Assembly: GCA_964523885.1 (NCBI GenBank)
Contig: CAZFYX010000069.1
Location: 170,447 to 234,446 of the forward strand
Reading direction: 5' to 3'
Length of the DNA: 64,000 nt
From: SHXO01 sp964523885
GTDB lineage: Bacteria > Pseudomonadota > Gammaproteobacteria > Burkholderiales > SHXO01
Shown here: positions 51,869 to 60,357 of the stretch, in pieces
Layout: each line of letters starts with the position of its first letter
How positions within the stretch are numbered: position 1 is the stretch's first letter
Position numbers and translations under genes: made by a program
Notes under the pieces: model-generated
What the model saw: only the letters and a program-made list of their open reading frames with translations
Told to the model about the DNA's origin: nothing
The model's database searches: none

Positions 51869-52213
51869 CTACCCGTGCACCGCCACGCTGTCCTCCGGCG
51901 CCTGCGCACGCTCGGTCATCCCGTAGTCGCGCACCACGGCTGCCACGCGCAGGCGGTAGTCCGCGAACATTCCCGCACGCCCCATCCGCTGCGCCAAGCG
52001 ATGGCTCTGCAGGTTGCGCCAGGCGCGCACCGCCTCCTCGTCGCGCCAGATCGACAGCGAGAGGTACTTGCCCGGGCTGGTCAGGCTCTCGAACCGCTCG
52101 ATGGAGATGAACCCGTCCATGCGCTCGAGCTCGGCGCGCATCGCCTTCGCCAGGTTGAAGTAGTCCGGTGCACGGCCCTCTGCGGGCCAGACTTCGAAGA
52201 TCACTGCGATCAT
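51869..52213 (-). CDS. ABM-type monooxygenase-family protein
   Basis: A 114-residue antibiotic biosynthesis monooxygenase-like alpha-beta barrel (MIAVIFEVWPAEGRAPDYF, DGFISIERFESLTSPGKYLSLSIWRDEEAVRAWR). Such proteins oxidise or bind small aromatic or quinone substrates, often as dimers. It lies 70 bp after the cytochrome b gene on the same strand. Confidence 0.8.
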   Translation of the reverse strand: MIAVIFEVWPAEGRAPDYFNLAKAMRAELERMDGFISIERFESLTSPGKYLSLSIWRDEEAVRAWRNLQSHRLAQRMGRAGMFADYRLRVAAVVRDYGMTERAQAPEDSVAVHG

Positions 52214-52283
52214 GCTGCATCCCCCGGTGGAGGAGGCAGCCTACACCCGGCGATGGCCGGGTGCAGGGAAGGGGAGGCGGCGC

Positions 52284-53090
52284 TCAGCCTTCTGCGTCTT
52301 CCGGCTTGCCGGCCATGACCTTGCGGCCCGTGAACATGGCCGAGACCAGGCTGCCGCCCTCGCGCAGCTCGGTGATCACCACCGCGGTCACGTGGATCAC
52401 GACCATGGCCAGCAGCGCGTAGAAGCTGTAGTAGTGCACGACGGCGAAGGGCTTGCGCCATGCGCGCATGCTCTCGTACGCGGCCGCGTCGTACAGGTCC
52501 GGCGAGGCCGGCACCAGCGTCGACGGGTCCACGCCGGGTGCGGCGATCAGCTGCGCGACCCAGTGGCCGAGCGGGGGGTAGAAGATGTCCGTGCCGGCGA
52601 GCACCAGGCCGGTGACCGCCTGGGTCGCGACCAGGGCGAGCAGGACTGCCACCGCGATGCGGCCGAGCGGGTTGTGCCCGAGATAGCGCTGCGGCCTGCC
52701 GGCACGCGCCGCAGCGAGGTAGCCGCGCAGGGCCGCGCCGTACCCGCGCCCGCCCGGCAGGATGGCCCCCCACCGCGCGTAACGGTTGCCGACGAACGCC
52801 CACCCGACGCGCCACAGCAGGTTGACCACGAAGACGTAGCCGATCCACGTATGGATCGTCTTCAGGGCCACCTTGCCCGGTGTCGAGATCTCCAGCCCCT
52901 TGGCGTTGAGGATGACGGTGCCCACGGCTGCGAGCGCGATCACGCAGATCGCGTTGATCCAGTGGAACCAGCGGGTGCCGGCGTCCCAGACGGGGTAGGC
53001 GCGCAGCTGCGCTTCGCTGCGTGCGGCGGCGGCATCGGCGCGTGCGCCCTTGCGCGGGGCGGCGTTGGCGGGACGGACAGCTTGCGACAT
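52284..53090 (-). CDS. Cytochrome b (Ni/Fe-hydrogenase type b subunit family)
   Basis: A 268-residue membrane cytochrome of the PF01292/HupC type: YPVWDAGTRWFHWINAICV near residue 30, WRVGWAFVGNRYARW, then further helices with His residues for two b-hemes (VVHYYSFYALLAMVVIHVTAVV). It passes electrons between a periplasmic donor and quinone. No hydrogenase genes are present. An FNR-like dyad lies about 60 bp upstream. Confidence 0.85.
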   Translation of the reverse strand: MSQAVRPANAAPRKGARADAAAARSEAQLRAYPVWDAGTRWFHWINAICVIALAAVGTVILNAKGLEISTPGKVALKTIHTWIGYVFVVNLLWRVGWAFVGNRYARWGAILPGGRGYGAALRGYLAAARAGRPQRYLGHNPLGRIAVAVLLALVATQAVTGLVLAGTDIFYPPLGHWVAQLIAAPGVDPSTLVPASPDLYDAAAYESMRAWRKPFAVVHYYSFYALLAMVVIHVTAVVITELREGGSLVSAMFTGRKVMAGKPEDAEG

Positions 53091-53145
53091 GGTCGATCTA
53101 CCGAGTCTTCCGAGCCCCAGCTTCGCAGGTCTGTGCCGCGGCAGG

Positions 53146-53161
53146 CTTGACCGAGGTCAAG
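53146..53161. promoter_or_regulatory. FNR/DNR-like palindrome upstream of cytochrome b gene
   Basis: CTTGAC-CGAG-GTCAAG is a perfect dyad with FNR-type spacing, the same arms as the site at 10179-10192. It overlaps the stop codon of the upstream thioesterase (53157-53159) and its centre is 63 bp before the cytochrome b start. No good -10 is seen at the class II distance. Confidence 0.4.
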
Positions 53162-53669
53162 CCGCCCCGTGCGAGTGTCCGTCGCCTCCCGCGCAAGCTG
53201 CTTCCAGGAAGCGCGCCACGCTCTCGCGCGGCAGCCCGCTCATGCGGGCCACCACCGCAGCGGAGGCCAGGGCCCAGCCAGCTTCCGCCTGTGCCAGCAG
53301 CCTGCCGTTCGCGTCACGGATGTGCGCCCGGGTGGTGGCGTCCCGCGCGCTGCGGGTCACGACCCACGCTTCCAGCTGCAGGGGCTTGCCGGTCGGCACG
53401 CGATCGACGAAGCGGGTGTTCATGTGACGCGTAAGGGCCATGTGCCGGGTGTGCAGGATCACGGCCCATGCCCCGACCTCGTCGAGCAGCGTGGAGACGA
53501 TGCCGCCGTGCGCCACGCCATCGAAGCCGCAGAAGTGCCCGGCAAGCGTGTGCGATGCGCGGCAGCCCTGCGGCGTGCGCTCGAAGTGCAGGTGCAGGCC
53601 GTGCGGGTTGTGTGGCGAGCAGCCGAAGCAGGCGCCCGGCCATTCGGGGGCGATGCGGGGTTGGCTCAT
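53157..53669 (-). CDS. PaaI-family hot-dog thioesterase
   Basis: A 170-residue hot-dog thioesterase: CFGCSPHNPHGLHLHFE, then FCGFDGVAHGGIVSTLLDEVGAWA with the usual HGG active-site region, and a second half for the fold. It hydrolyses an acyl-CoA. It is likely to be followed in the same transcript by the cytochrome b gene. The ATG at 53669 is well placed. Confidence 0.85.
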   Translation of the reverse strand: MSQPRIAPEWPGACFGCSPHNPHGLHLHFERTPQGCRASHTLAGHFCGFDGVAHGGIVSTLLDEVGAWAVILHTRHMALTRHMNTRFVDRVPTGKPLQLEAWVVTRSARDATTRAHIRDANGRLLAQAEAGWALASAAVVARMSGLPRESVARFLEAACAGGDGHSHGAA

Positions 53670-53880
53670 CGGGGCGTGCGCCGAGGCGAGACGATCGAGG
53701 GCCGAGTATTCCAGATCACGGCGGGGCATGCCGCGTCCTGCGCGAGCCGGTTGCACGCGACGGCGCGCCATATCGGCAGCGGCGCGCAGAACTTTAACCG
53801 GTGCCGGCCGGGATGGTTTCCCGCGGACGGCCCCGTCCTTGCTTTGCAGGGACAACCCCGATGGCATAACCACGGCCGCC

Positions 53881-55782
53881 ATGCCCGCAGGAATGCTGCA
53901 CCAGCCCCGACCCGGCGCCGAAGAACCGCGCCCCGAGACCCCGGACCCGGTGGTACCGGCTGTCCCGGCCCCCGCCGGGGAGGTGTCGGGCATGCCCGCG
54001 CTCGACGCGACCGGCCAGTTCCTCGGCCTGGCCGACGCCGACGGCCAGGTGCTGTTCGCGCGCGACTTCACCGTTCTGATCATCGACGACGAGCCGGTCG
54101 TGCTCGAGGTCATGCGCAGCTACCTGGAGCAGGCCGGATACCGCAACATCGTCGTCACGGCGCACTCGCCCGAGGCGTTGGACCTCGCCCGCTCGACCCG
54201 GCCCGACATCGTGCTGCTCGACCTGTCCATGCCCCACGTCAGCGGGTTCGAGATCCTCGCCCAGCTGCGGCGTGAGCGCGAGCTGCGCTACGTGCCGGTG
54301 ATCATCGTCACGGCCACCGCCGATCCCGCGACGACGCTCAAGGTGCTCGAACTGGGCGCCACCGACCTGCTGCCCAAGCCGGTCGATCCGAGCCAGCTCA
54401 AGCTGCGGGTGCGCAATGCGCTGGCGTTCAAGGCGTACCAGGACCGCCTGGCCGACTTCGACGCCATCACCGGGCTGCCCAACCGCCGCCGGTTCGTCGC
54501 CGACATGGAGCACGCCCTGCAGCGTGCGCGCCGCGTGCGCCGCATCTGCGCGCTCATGCACCTGGACCTGGACCGGTTCAAGCAGATCAACGACACGCTC
54601 GGGCACCGGCTCGGCGACAAGCTCCTGCGCGCGGTGTCGGACCGCCTGGTGAAGGTGCTGACCGCGCTCGACCTGCCCAACTGGCGACGCCCCCGTGACT
54701 CCCGCGACAGCCTTCCCCCTGCGCGCATCTCGGGGAACGGGTTCGCCGCGCTGCTGCCGGACCTGCCCGACCTCGATGCCGCCGACGTCGCCGCGCGGCG
54801 CGTGCTGGCGGCGCTGGCGGAGCCGTTCCTCGTCGATGGCCAGCAGATGCACGTGACCGCCAGCATCGGCCTGGCCGGCTTCCCCGCCGACGGCCAGGAC
54901 GTCGAGACGCTGCTGCGCCACGCCGAGATGGCGATGTACCAGGCCAAGGAAGGCGGCCGCAACACCTACGAGTTCTTCTCCGCCGAGCTCAACGCGCGGG
55001 CGCTGGAGCGCCTGGCGATGGAGACCCAGCTGCGCAAGGCGCTGGAGCGCGACCAGTTCGTGCTGTACTACCAGCCCAAGGTCGAGATCGCCACGCGCCG
55101 CATCGTGGGCGCCGAGGCGCTGTTGCGCTGGAAGCACCCCGACCTGGGCATGGTCTCGCCGGTGCGCTTCATCCCGATCGCGGAGGAGACCGGCCTGATC
55201 GTCGACATCGGCGACTGGGTCCTGGACGCAGCACTGCGCCAGTCGCGCGCCTGGACCGCGCAGGGCCTGCCGCCGATTTCCATCTCGGTGAACGTGTCGG
55301 GCATGCAGTTCCGCCAGGGGCACGTGGTCGAATCGGTCCGCCGGGCGCTGCAGTCGACCGGCGCCGATCCCGGTACCGTCGTACTCGAGCTCACCGAGAG
55401 CCTGCTGATGGAGGGGGCGGAGCAGAACGTCGAGATGCTCGCCGCGCTGAAGGCGCTGGGCGTGACGCTGTCGATGGACGACTTCGGCACCGGCTATTCC
55501 TCGCTGACCTACCTGAACCGCTTCCCGATCGACGAGCTGAAGGTCGACCGCGCCTTCGTGTCCGGCGTGCCCGGCAACCGCGACAGCGTCGCGATCGTCA
55601 CTGCCGTCCTCGCGATGGCGAAGGCGCTGGAGCTGAAGACCGTCGCCGAGGGCGTGGAGACCGAGGAGCAGCTGCGCTTCCTCGCAACCCTCGGCTGCGA
55701 CGTGTACCAGGGTTACTACTGCTCGCGGCCGGTGCCGCCGGAGCCCTTCGCCGACCTGCTGCGCCGGGCCAGCAAGGCGTAG
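53881..55782 (+). CDS. Response regulator with degenerate GGDEF and intact EAL domain
   Basis: A 633-residue protein: an N-terminal extension of about 60 residues, a receiver domain (VLIIDDEPVVLEVMRSYL, DIVLLDLSMPH, LLPKPVDP), a GGDEF domain with the motif changed to SGNGF, and a complete EAL domain (EALLRWKHP, ELTESLLM, SMDDFGTGYSSL). The altered GGDEF cannot make c-di-GMP but may bind GTP; the EAL domain should degrade c-di-GMP in response to phosphorylation. No histidine kinase is adjacent. Confidence 0.85.
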   Translation: MPAGMLHQPRPGAEEPRPETPDPVVPAVPAPAGEVSGMPALDATGQFLGLADADGQVLFARDFTVLIIDDEPVVLEVMRSYLEQAGYRNIVVTAHSPEALDLARSTRPDIVLLDLSMPHVSGFEILAQLRRERELRYVPVIIVTATADPATTLKVLELGATDLLPKPVDPSQLKLRVRNALAFKAYQDRLADFDAITGLPNRRRFVADMEHALQRARRVRRICALMHLDLDRFKQINDTLGHRLGDKLLRAVSDRLVKVLTALDLPNWRRPRDSRDSLPPARISGNGFAALLPDLPDLDAADVAARRVLAALAEPFLVDGQQMHVTASIGLAGFPADGQDVETLLRHAEMAMYQAKEGGRNTYEFFSAELNARALERLAMETQLRKALERDQFVLYYQPKVEIATRRIVGAEALLRWKHPDLGMVSPVRFIPIAEETGLIVDIGDWVLDAALRQSRAWTAQGLPPISISVNVSGMQFRQGHVVESVRRALQSTGADPGTVVLELTESLLMEGAEQNVEMLAALKALGVTLSMDDFGTGYSSLTYLNRFPIDELKVDRAFVSGVPGNRDSVAIVTAVLAMAKALELKTVAEGVETEEQLRFLATLGCDVYQGYYCSRPVPPEPFADLLRRASKA

Positions 55783-55845
55783 GGGCTCGCGCCGAAGGCC
55801 GTCGACTTGAGGTAAGGTAGGCGGGCTTTGCACCAGACCCGCCGC

Positions 55846-56574
55846 ATGTCCAGCTCCTCCCAGTCCGCATCTGTCCGCCCCGCCGTCGTCCTGCTGAGCG
55901 GTGGCCTCGACTCGGCCACTGCGCTCGCCATCGCACGCGCGGAAGGGTTCGACCCCTACGCCCTGAGCTTTCGCTACGGCCAGCGGCACGTGCACGAGCT
56001 GAAGTGTGCGCAGGAGGTCGCGCAGCAGCTGGGTGCGCGCGAGCACGTGGTCGTGGACTTCGACCTGCGCAAGTTCGGCGGCTCTGCGTTGACCAGCGAC
56101 ATCGCCGTGCCGAAGGACCGGCCCGCCGGCGACATGTCGCACGGCATCCCGATCACCTACGTCCCGGCGCGCAACACCATCTTCCTGAGCTTCGCGCTCG
56201 CCTGGGCCGAGACGCTGCAGGCGCAGGACGTGTTCGTCGGGGTGAACGCGCTGGACTACAGCGGCTACCCGGATTGCCGCCCCGAGTACATCGAGGCCTA
56301 CGAGAAGATGGCCAACCTCGCGACCCGCGCCGGCGTCGAGGGGCGCACGCATCTCCAGATCCACGCGCCGCTGATCAGCATGACCAAGGCGCAGATCATC
56401 CGCCGCGGCCTCGAGCTGAACGTGGACTACGCCATCACCAGCAGCTGCTACGACCCGGGCCCCGACGGGCGGCCCTGCCATCGCTGCGATTCGTGCCAGC
56501 TTCGCGCGAAGGGCTTCGCCGAGGCCGGCGTGGTCGATCCGCTGCTGCGCCGCTTCGGCCTGGCGGACGAGTGA
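55846..56574 (+). CDS. queC: 7-cyano-7-deazaguanine synthase QueC
   Basis: A 242-residue QueC that makes preQ0 from CDG with ATP and ammonia. The PP-loop LLSGGLDSATALAIAR is near residue 16 and zinc cysteines are in CYDPGPDGRPCHRCDSC near the C-terminus. The hairpin GGCGGG/CCCGCC (55820-55843) directly precedes the ATG; it is not a known preQ1 riboswitch. Its stop overlaps the QueD-fusion start (GTGA). Confidence 0.95.
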   Translation: MSSSSQSASVRPAVVLLSGGLDSATALAIARAEGFDPYALSFRYGQRHVHELKCAQEVAQQLGAREHVVVDFDLRKFGGSALTSDIAVPKDRPAGDMSHGIPITYVPARNTIFLSFALAWAETLQAQDVFVGVNALDYSGYPDCRPEYIEAYEKMANLATRAGVEGRTHLQIHAPLISMTKAQIIRRGLELNVDYAITSSCYDPGPDGRPCHRCDSCQLRAKGFAEAGVVDPLLRRFGLADE

Positions 56575-57665
56575 GCGAGCGCGCCTACACCGTCGCGGCG
56601 GCGGGCTTCGAGGCGGCACGGCGCGTCACCGTGCTGCCCGAGGGGCACCGTTCCCGCCGCCTGCACGGGCACAGCTTCACCGCGAGCGTGCGTGCGCGGC
56701 TGCCTGCGGGGTGGGCGCCGTTCCCGGGTGCGGAGGTGGGCGAACTGGAGCAGCGGCTCGCCGGGTGCATCGCCCCACTCGACTACAACGAGCTCAATCG
56801 CGTGCTGGAGCAGCCCACCGACGAGAACCTCGCGCGCTGGATTCGCGACCGCCTGGACGTGCCGGGCGTGGACACCATCGGCGTGCAGAGCACCCAGCAC
56901 GAAGGCGTGGACCTGGACCGCAACGATCACGCGCACGTGTGGCGGCGCTATGTGTTCCAGTCGGCGCACCGGCTGCCCAACGTGCGCGCCGGCCACCAGT
57001 GCGGTCGCATGCACGGGCATGGCTTCGAGGTGATCCTGCACGCCGACCAGGACCTCGGTGCGCGCGACCTGGGCGTGGACTACGATCATCTCGATGCGCT
57101 GTGGGCGCCGATCCACGCGCAGCTCGACCATGCGTGCCTCAACGACATCGCCGGGCTGGAGAATCCCACCAGCGAGCTGATTTCGAGCTGGCTCTGGCAG
57201 CGGCTCAAGCCGCAGCTGCCCGAGCTGTCCTGGGTGACCGTGTACGAGACCGCGAGCTGTGGCGCGCACTTCGACGGATCGCGCTATCGCATCTGGAAGG
57301 AGATGACGCTGGACAGCTCGCTGCAGCTGCGGCGTGCGCCGGACGGTGATCCGCGACGCCGGCTCCACGGGCACACCTATACGTTGCGGCTGCACCTGAG
57401 TGCGCCGCTGGACCAGCTGATGGGCTGGACCGTGGATTTCGGCGACGTGAAGGAGCTGTTCACGCCGATCTTCAAGCGGCTGGATCACCAGCCGCTGCAC
57501 GAGGCGATCGACGCGGCGGACACCGACAGCGCCAGCCTGGCGCGGTGGATCCGCGCGCAGACGGCGACGCTGCTGCCGCAGATCGACCGCATCGACCTGT
57601 ACGAGACGCGCGGGTGCGGGACGATCCTGGCGTGGTCGGAAGACCCGCCGGCGTTGCCGGTATGA
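56571..57665 (+). CDS. Triple QueD-domain fusion (6-carboxytetrahydropterin synthase)
   Basis: A 364-residue protein made of three tandem PTPS/QueD domains, where QueD itself is about 120 residues. Domain 1 (about 1-120) has HGH at 32-34 but an Arg where the first zinc His should be and no active Cys. Domain 2 (about 125-240) keeps all: SAHRL (His133), active Cys144, HGH 148-150, His187 and Glu226. Domain 3 (about 240-364) has HGH 266-268, His306 and Glu345 but lacks the first His and the Cys. Only domain 2 should make 6-carboxytetrahydropterin; the others may be structural. The GTG start overlaps the queC stop. Confidence 0.85.
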   Translation: MSERAYTVAAAGFEAARRVTVLPEGHRSRRLHGHSFTASVRARLPAGWAPFPGAEVGELEQRLAGCIAPLDYNELNRVLEQPTDENLARWIRDRLDVPGVDTIGVQSTQHEGVDLDRNDHAHVWRRYVFQSAHRLPNVRAGHQCGRMHGHGFEVILHADQDLGARDLGVDYDHLDALWAPIHAQLDHACLNDIAGLENPTSELISSWLWQRLKPQLPELSWVTVYETASCGAHFDGSRYRIWKEMTLDSSLQLRRAPDGDPRRRLHGHTYTLRLHLSAPLDQLMGWTVDFGDVKELFTPIFKRLDHQPLHEAIDAADTDSASLARWIRAQTATLLPQIDRIDLYETRGCGTILAWSEDPPALPV

Positions 57666-57699
57666 GTGCAGGCAGGGGTCTCCCACCCATCGCGGGGAA

Positions 57700-58110
57700 G
57701 GGGCAGGGGTGGGGGTGATGCGCGATTGCGCCAGAATGCTTACCCCTCACCCCCGGCCCCTCTCCCGCAAGGGGCGAGGGGAGGGTGCTGCGGCGATGCG
57801 CGCGTTCTCCCTCTCCCTCGATGGCGAAGTGCTGGGGGCGACGCTCGATTGCGCCAGCATGCGTACCCCTCACCCCGGGCCCCTCTCCCGCAGGGGGCGA
57901 GGGGAGGGTGTTTCGGCGCTGCGCGATTGCGCCAGCATGTGTACCCCTCACCCCCGGCCCCTCTCCCGCAGGGGGCGAGGGGAGGGTGCTTCGGCGATGC
58001 GCGATTGCGCCAGCATGTGTACCCCTCACCCCCAGCCCTTCTGCCGCAGCTTGCCAGGGGAGAGTACGCAGGCACTCCGCGCAGTTCCCCCTCTCCCTCG
58101 ACACGAGAGG
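57700..58110. repeat. 78-bp tandem CTC/GAG repeats between queD-like and queE genes
   Basis: A 518-bp gene-free gap (57666-58183) holds a 78-bp unit with about three and a half copies: identical phase marks (GATTGCGCCAGCATG) occur at 57847, 57925 and 58003, with an earlier diverged copy at 57724 that has an extra ~45 bp. Each unit contains the inverted pair CCCCTCTCCCGCA / GGGGGCGAGGGG. The long reading frames on both strands here are products of the repeat. Confidence 0.8.
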
Positions 58111-58183
58111 GCTGGGGGGAGGGTGGCGCAGCGCGCAGCGCTGCCAATGACCAGTCGTCTCCGCGAACCCTAGTCCCAAACCC

Positions 58184-58819
58184 GTGACCTACACCGTCAA
58201 GGAGATCTACTACACCCTGCAGGGCGAAGGCGCCCAGGCCGGCCGCGCCGCGGTCTTCTGCCGCTTCGCCGGCTGCAACCTGTGGACCGGCCGCGAGGAA
58301 GACCGCGCGAAGGCCGTCTGCCAATTCTGCGACACCGATTTCATCGGCACCGACGGTCCCGGCGGCGGCAAGTTCGTCACGGCGGCTGCGCTCGCCGACG
58401 CCGTCGACCATGCGTGGCCCGCGCCAGGTGAAGGCACCAGGCTCGTCGTCTGCACCGGCGGCGAGCCGCTGCTCCAACTCGATGCCGCGCTCGTCGACGC
58501 CTTCCACGCACGCGGCTTCGAGGTCGCCGTCGAGACCAACGGCACCCAGCCCGCGCCGCCCGGCCTGGACTGGATCTGCGTCAGCCCCAAGGCCGGCGCC
58601 GAGATCGTGCTGACCTCGGGTGACGAACTGAAGCTGGTCTATCCGCAACCTGCCGCGATGCCCGAGCGCTTCGAACACCTGGCGTTCCGGCACCACTTCC
58701 TGCAGCCCATGGACGGGCCGGAACGCGTGCGCAACACGCAACTGGCGGTGGAGTACTGCAAGGCCCATCCGCGCTGGCGGCTGAGCGTGCAGGCACACAA
58801 GTACCTCGGAATTCCGTAG
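58184..58819 (+). CDS. queE: 7-carboxy-7-deazaguanine synthase QueE
   Basis: A 211-residue radical SAM QueE that forms CDG from 6-carboxytetrahydropterin, the product of QueD. The cluster motif has the long-spaced proteobacterial form: Cys in FAGCNLWTG, then 14 residues to CQFC. YTLQGEGAQAGRAAVFCRF and VCTGGEPLLQ are also present. The start is a GTG without a strong SD, set by family N-termini (TYTVKEIYYTLQGEG). Confidence 0.92.
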   Translation: MTYTVKEIYYTLQGEGAQAGRAAVFCRFAGCNLWTGREEDRAKAVCQFCDTDFIGTDGPGGGKFVTAAALADAVDHAWPAPGEGTRLVVCTGGEPLLQLDAALVDAFHARGFEVAVETNGTQPAPPGLDWICVSPKAGAEIVLTSGDELKLVYPQPAAMPERFEHLAFRHHFLQPMDGPERVRNTQLAVEYCKAHPRWRLSVQAHKYLGIP

Positions 58820-58923
58820 GCCTGCTGATTCGCCACCCGGGCGCGTACCCCGGAGCGCTCCCATTACAATCCGGCTGCCGGGCTGCCATTCACGTAACCC
58901 GGGGAGTCGGGGATCCCATCGCA

Positions 58924-60213
58924 ATGTCCGAGTGCGCTCAACTGCCGCCGGCGCGCAGCATCGCAGCCGGTTCCCGCTGCGTGGCAGCCGCACTGAGCCT
59001 GCTGGTCGCGCTTGGCCAGGTGGGCTGCGCACACACCCGCACGCCGCCGCCAATCCCGATCAGTTCGGTCCCGCGCGACGGCATCCGCACCGTCGCCGTG
59101 GTGGCGCTTCCCACCGAGGCCAGGCTCGCCATCGACGGGGCCGCAACCTCGCCGGGAATGGCTGCCGGCAGTTCCGGGTTCAACACCTTCTTCAACTGCG
59201 TGAACGGCACGCCCAACCTGCAGGGCGACGGTGCCGCCCTGGCGATGCTGATCTGGTTGGGGCTGTGCACGGCGGCGGCCGGCGTGAGCGCCGGGATCAG
59301 CGCCATCCTGCAGCCATCCACCGAGAAGTCCCTGGCCGCCTACCAGACGCTCTACAGCACGGCGGGGGGCGGCACCGCGCAGCGCGACCTCGCCCAGTCC
59401 GTGGCGGCCGCCATCGACCGCGGGCCCTGGCCGCAGGTCGTGCAGGTCGATTCCGCGACCCTGGCGCGGCTCGCCGCGACGGGCGACTACCGTTCGTTGG
59501 CGGCTGCTGGGGTCGACCACGTGGTGGAGATCAAGGTCACCCGCGTGGGCGCGTTCCGGACCCGGGACGACGACCTGCGGGCGCAGGTTGCGGTCAGCGC
59601 CCGCCTGGTGCGGGTGGCGGACAACACCGACGTGCACTCGGGCGAGTACACCTACACCAGCCTGCCCCGCAGCCTGGGCGGCTGGGTGGATGACAGCGGC
59701 GCGGCGCTGGGCACCGTGGTCGACAACGCGCGCGAGTACCTGAGTGCGCAGATCCGCGACCAGTTCTTCTTCGCCTACCCGTTCCCCTACCAGCAGTACC
59801 AGTACGACGCGGAGGGCGAGCAGGAGCACTGGGGCCTGGAGGCGCTGTCCCCGCTCGACGGTGCCACCGTGTACCGGACCCACCCCAGGCTGCACTGGGA
59901 GGCCTTTCCGCGCAAGGCCGATCGCGCGGCCGATCCGGACGCGATGGCGCAGGTCTCGAACGTCACCTACCAGCTCTGGATCGCCGACGGTGCCGACGGC
60001 AAGCTGGTGTACGAGCGGATGAATCTGCCCGGGACCCGGCACGCGGTCGAGTCGCCCCTGGGCCGCTGGAGCAGCTACCGCTGGACGGTGCGCGCCAGCT
60101 TCGAACTGAACGGCCGCCGCTACGTCACCGACTGGTCGGGGCGCGGCCAGAACGTGACCGAGACCAGCCCGTTCAACTGGTACGAACTGTCGGTCGCGCC
60201 GTACGCGTTCTGA
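58924..60213 (+). CDS. Hypothetical lipoprotein, 429 residues
   Basis: A lipoprotein (GQVGC, Cys35) with a Gly/Ala helical hairpin early (LAMLIWLGLCTAAAGVSAGISAIL) and a strand-rich C-terminal half (TVYRTHPRLHWEAFPRKADR, NVTYQLWIADGADGKLVYERM). The C-terminal part resembles fibronectin-like carbohydrate or surface modules. No family recognised. TACAAT (58865-58870) is a possible -10, 54 bp upstream. Confidence 0.6.
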   Translation: MSECAQLPPARSIAAGSRCVAAALSLLVALGQVGCAHTRTPPPIPISSVPRDGIRTVAVVALPTEARLAIDGAATSPGMAAGSSGFNTFFNCVNGTPNLQGDGAALAMLIWLGLCTAAAGVSAGISAILQPSTEKSLAAYQTLYSTAGGGTAQRDLAQSVAAAIDRGPWPQVVQVDSATLARLAATGDYRSLAAAGVDHVVEIKVTRVGAFRTRDDDLRAQVAVSARLVRVADNTDVHSGEYTYTSLPRSLGGWVDDSGAALGTVVDNAREYLSAQIRDQFFFAYPFPYQQYQYDAEGEQEHWGLEALSPLDGATVYRTHPRLHWEAFPRKADRAADPDAMAQVSNVTYQLWIADGADGKLVYERMNLPGTRHAVESPLGRWSSYRWTVRASFELNGRRYVTDWSGRGQNVTETSPFNWYELSVAPYAF

Positions 60214-60246
60214 GCCGGTCGGCCGGTCATAGACGGGCAGCGCGCC

Positions 60247-60285
60247 AAAAAATAACGCCCTCGTCCCGTGAGGGAAGAAGGCGTT
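60247..60285 (-). terminator. Strong rho-independent terminator on the minus strand
   Basis: On the minus strand AACGCC and GGCGTT close a stem that continues with three more pairs and TCCC/GGGA around the loop TCAC, about 13 pairs with one mismatch, followed directly by ATTTTTT. The plus-strand copy has no T-run. No minus-strand gene is present for more than 3 kb upstream on that strand, so an unannotated minus-strand transcript must be ended here. Confidence 0.7.
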
Positions 60286-60323
60286 GAGCTTGGGGTCACC
60301 AAGAGCATACCGGAGAGGATGCG
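60247..60323 (-). ncRNA. Candidate small RNA with FNR-type promoter
   Basis: A minus-strand transcript starting near 60323 would be about 75 nt. It would carry a 5-bp hairpin CTTGG-TGACC-CCAAG (60289-60303), a pyrimidine-rich stretch, and the terminator at 60247-60285. The FNR dyad at 60358-60371 is centred about 41 bp upstream of that start and CGATTT (60328-60333) is at the -10 position. This is a proposal from structure, not a match to a known RNA family. Confidence 0.35.
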
Positions 60324-60357
60324 GTTCAAATCGTGCCATCCCAGGGGGGGGCGCGGG

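Noticed and set aside
55783..55845. preQ1 riboswitch upstream of queC
   Set aside because: A GC hairpin is present, but no preQ1-I or preQ1-II signature follows it.
53794..56619. A 941-residue open frame on the minus strand
   Set aside because: It is antisense to the EAL regulator and queC, with biased composition and no recognisable domain.
57700..58110. CRISPR array
   Set aside because: The units are near-identical over their full 78 bp with no variable spacers and no cas genes nearby.
57472..59053. Long frames on both strands over the queD-queE gap
   Set aside because: They are generated by the 78-bp repeat; the same peptide repeats in phase with the DNA unit.
60318..60345. tRNA-like T-arm (GGTTCAAATC)
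   Set aside because: Flanking bases do not form a five-pair stem and no other tRNA arms are present.
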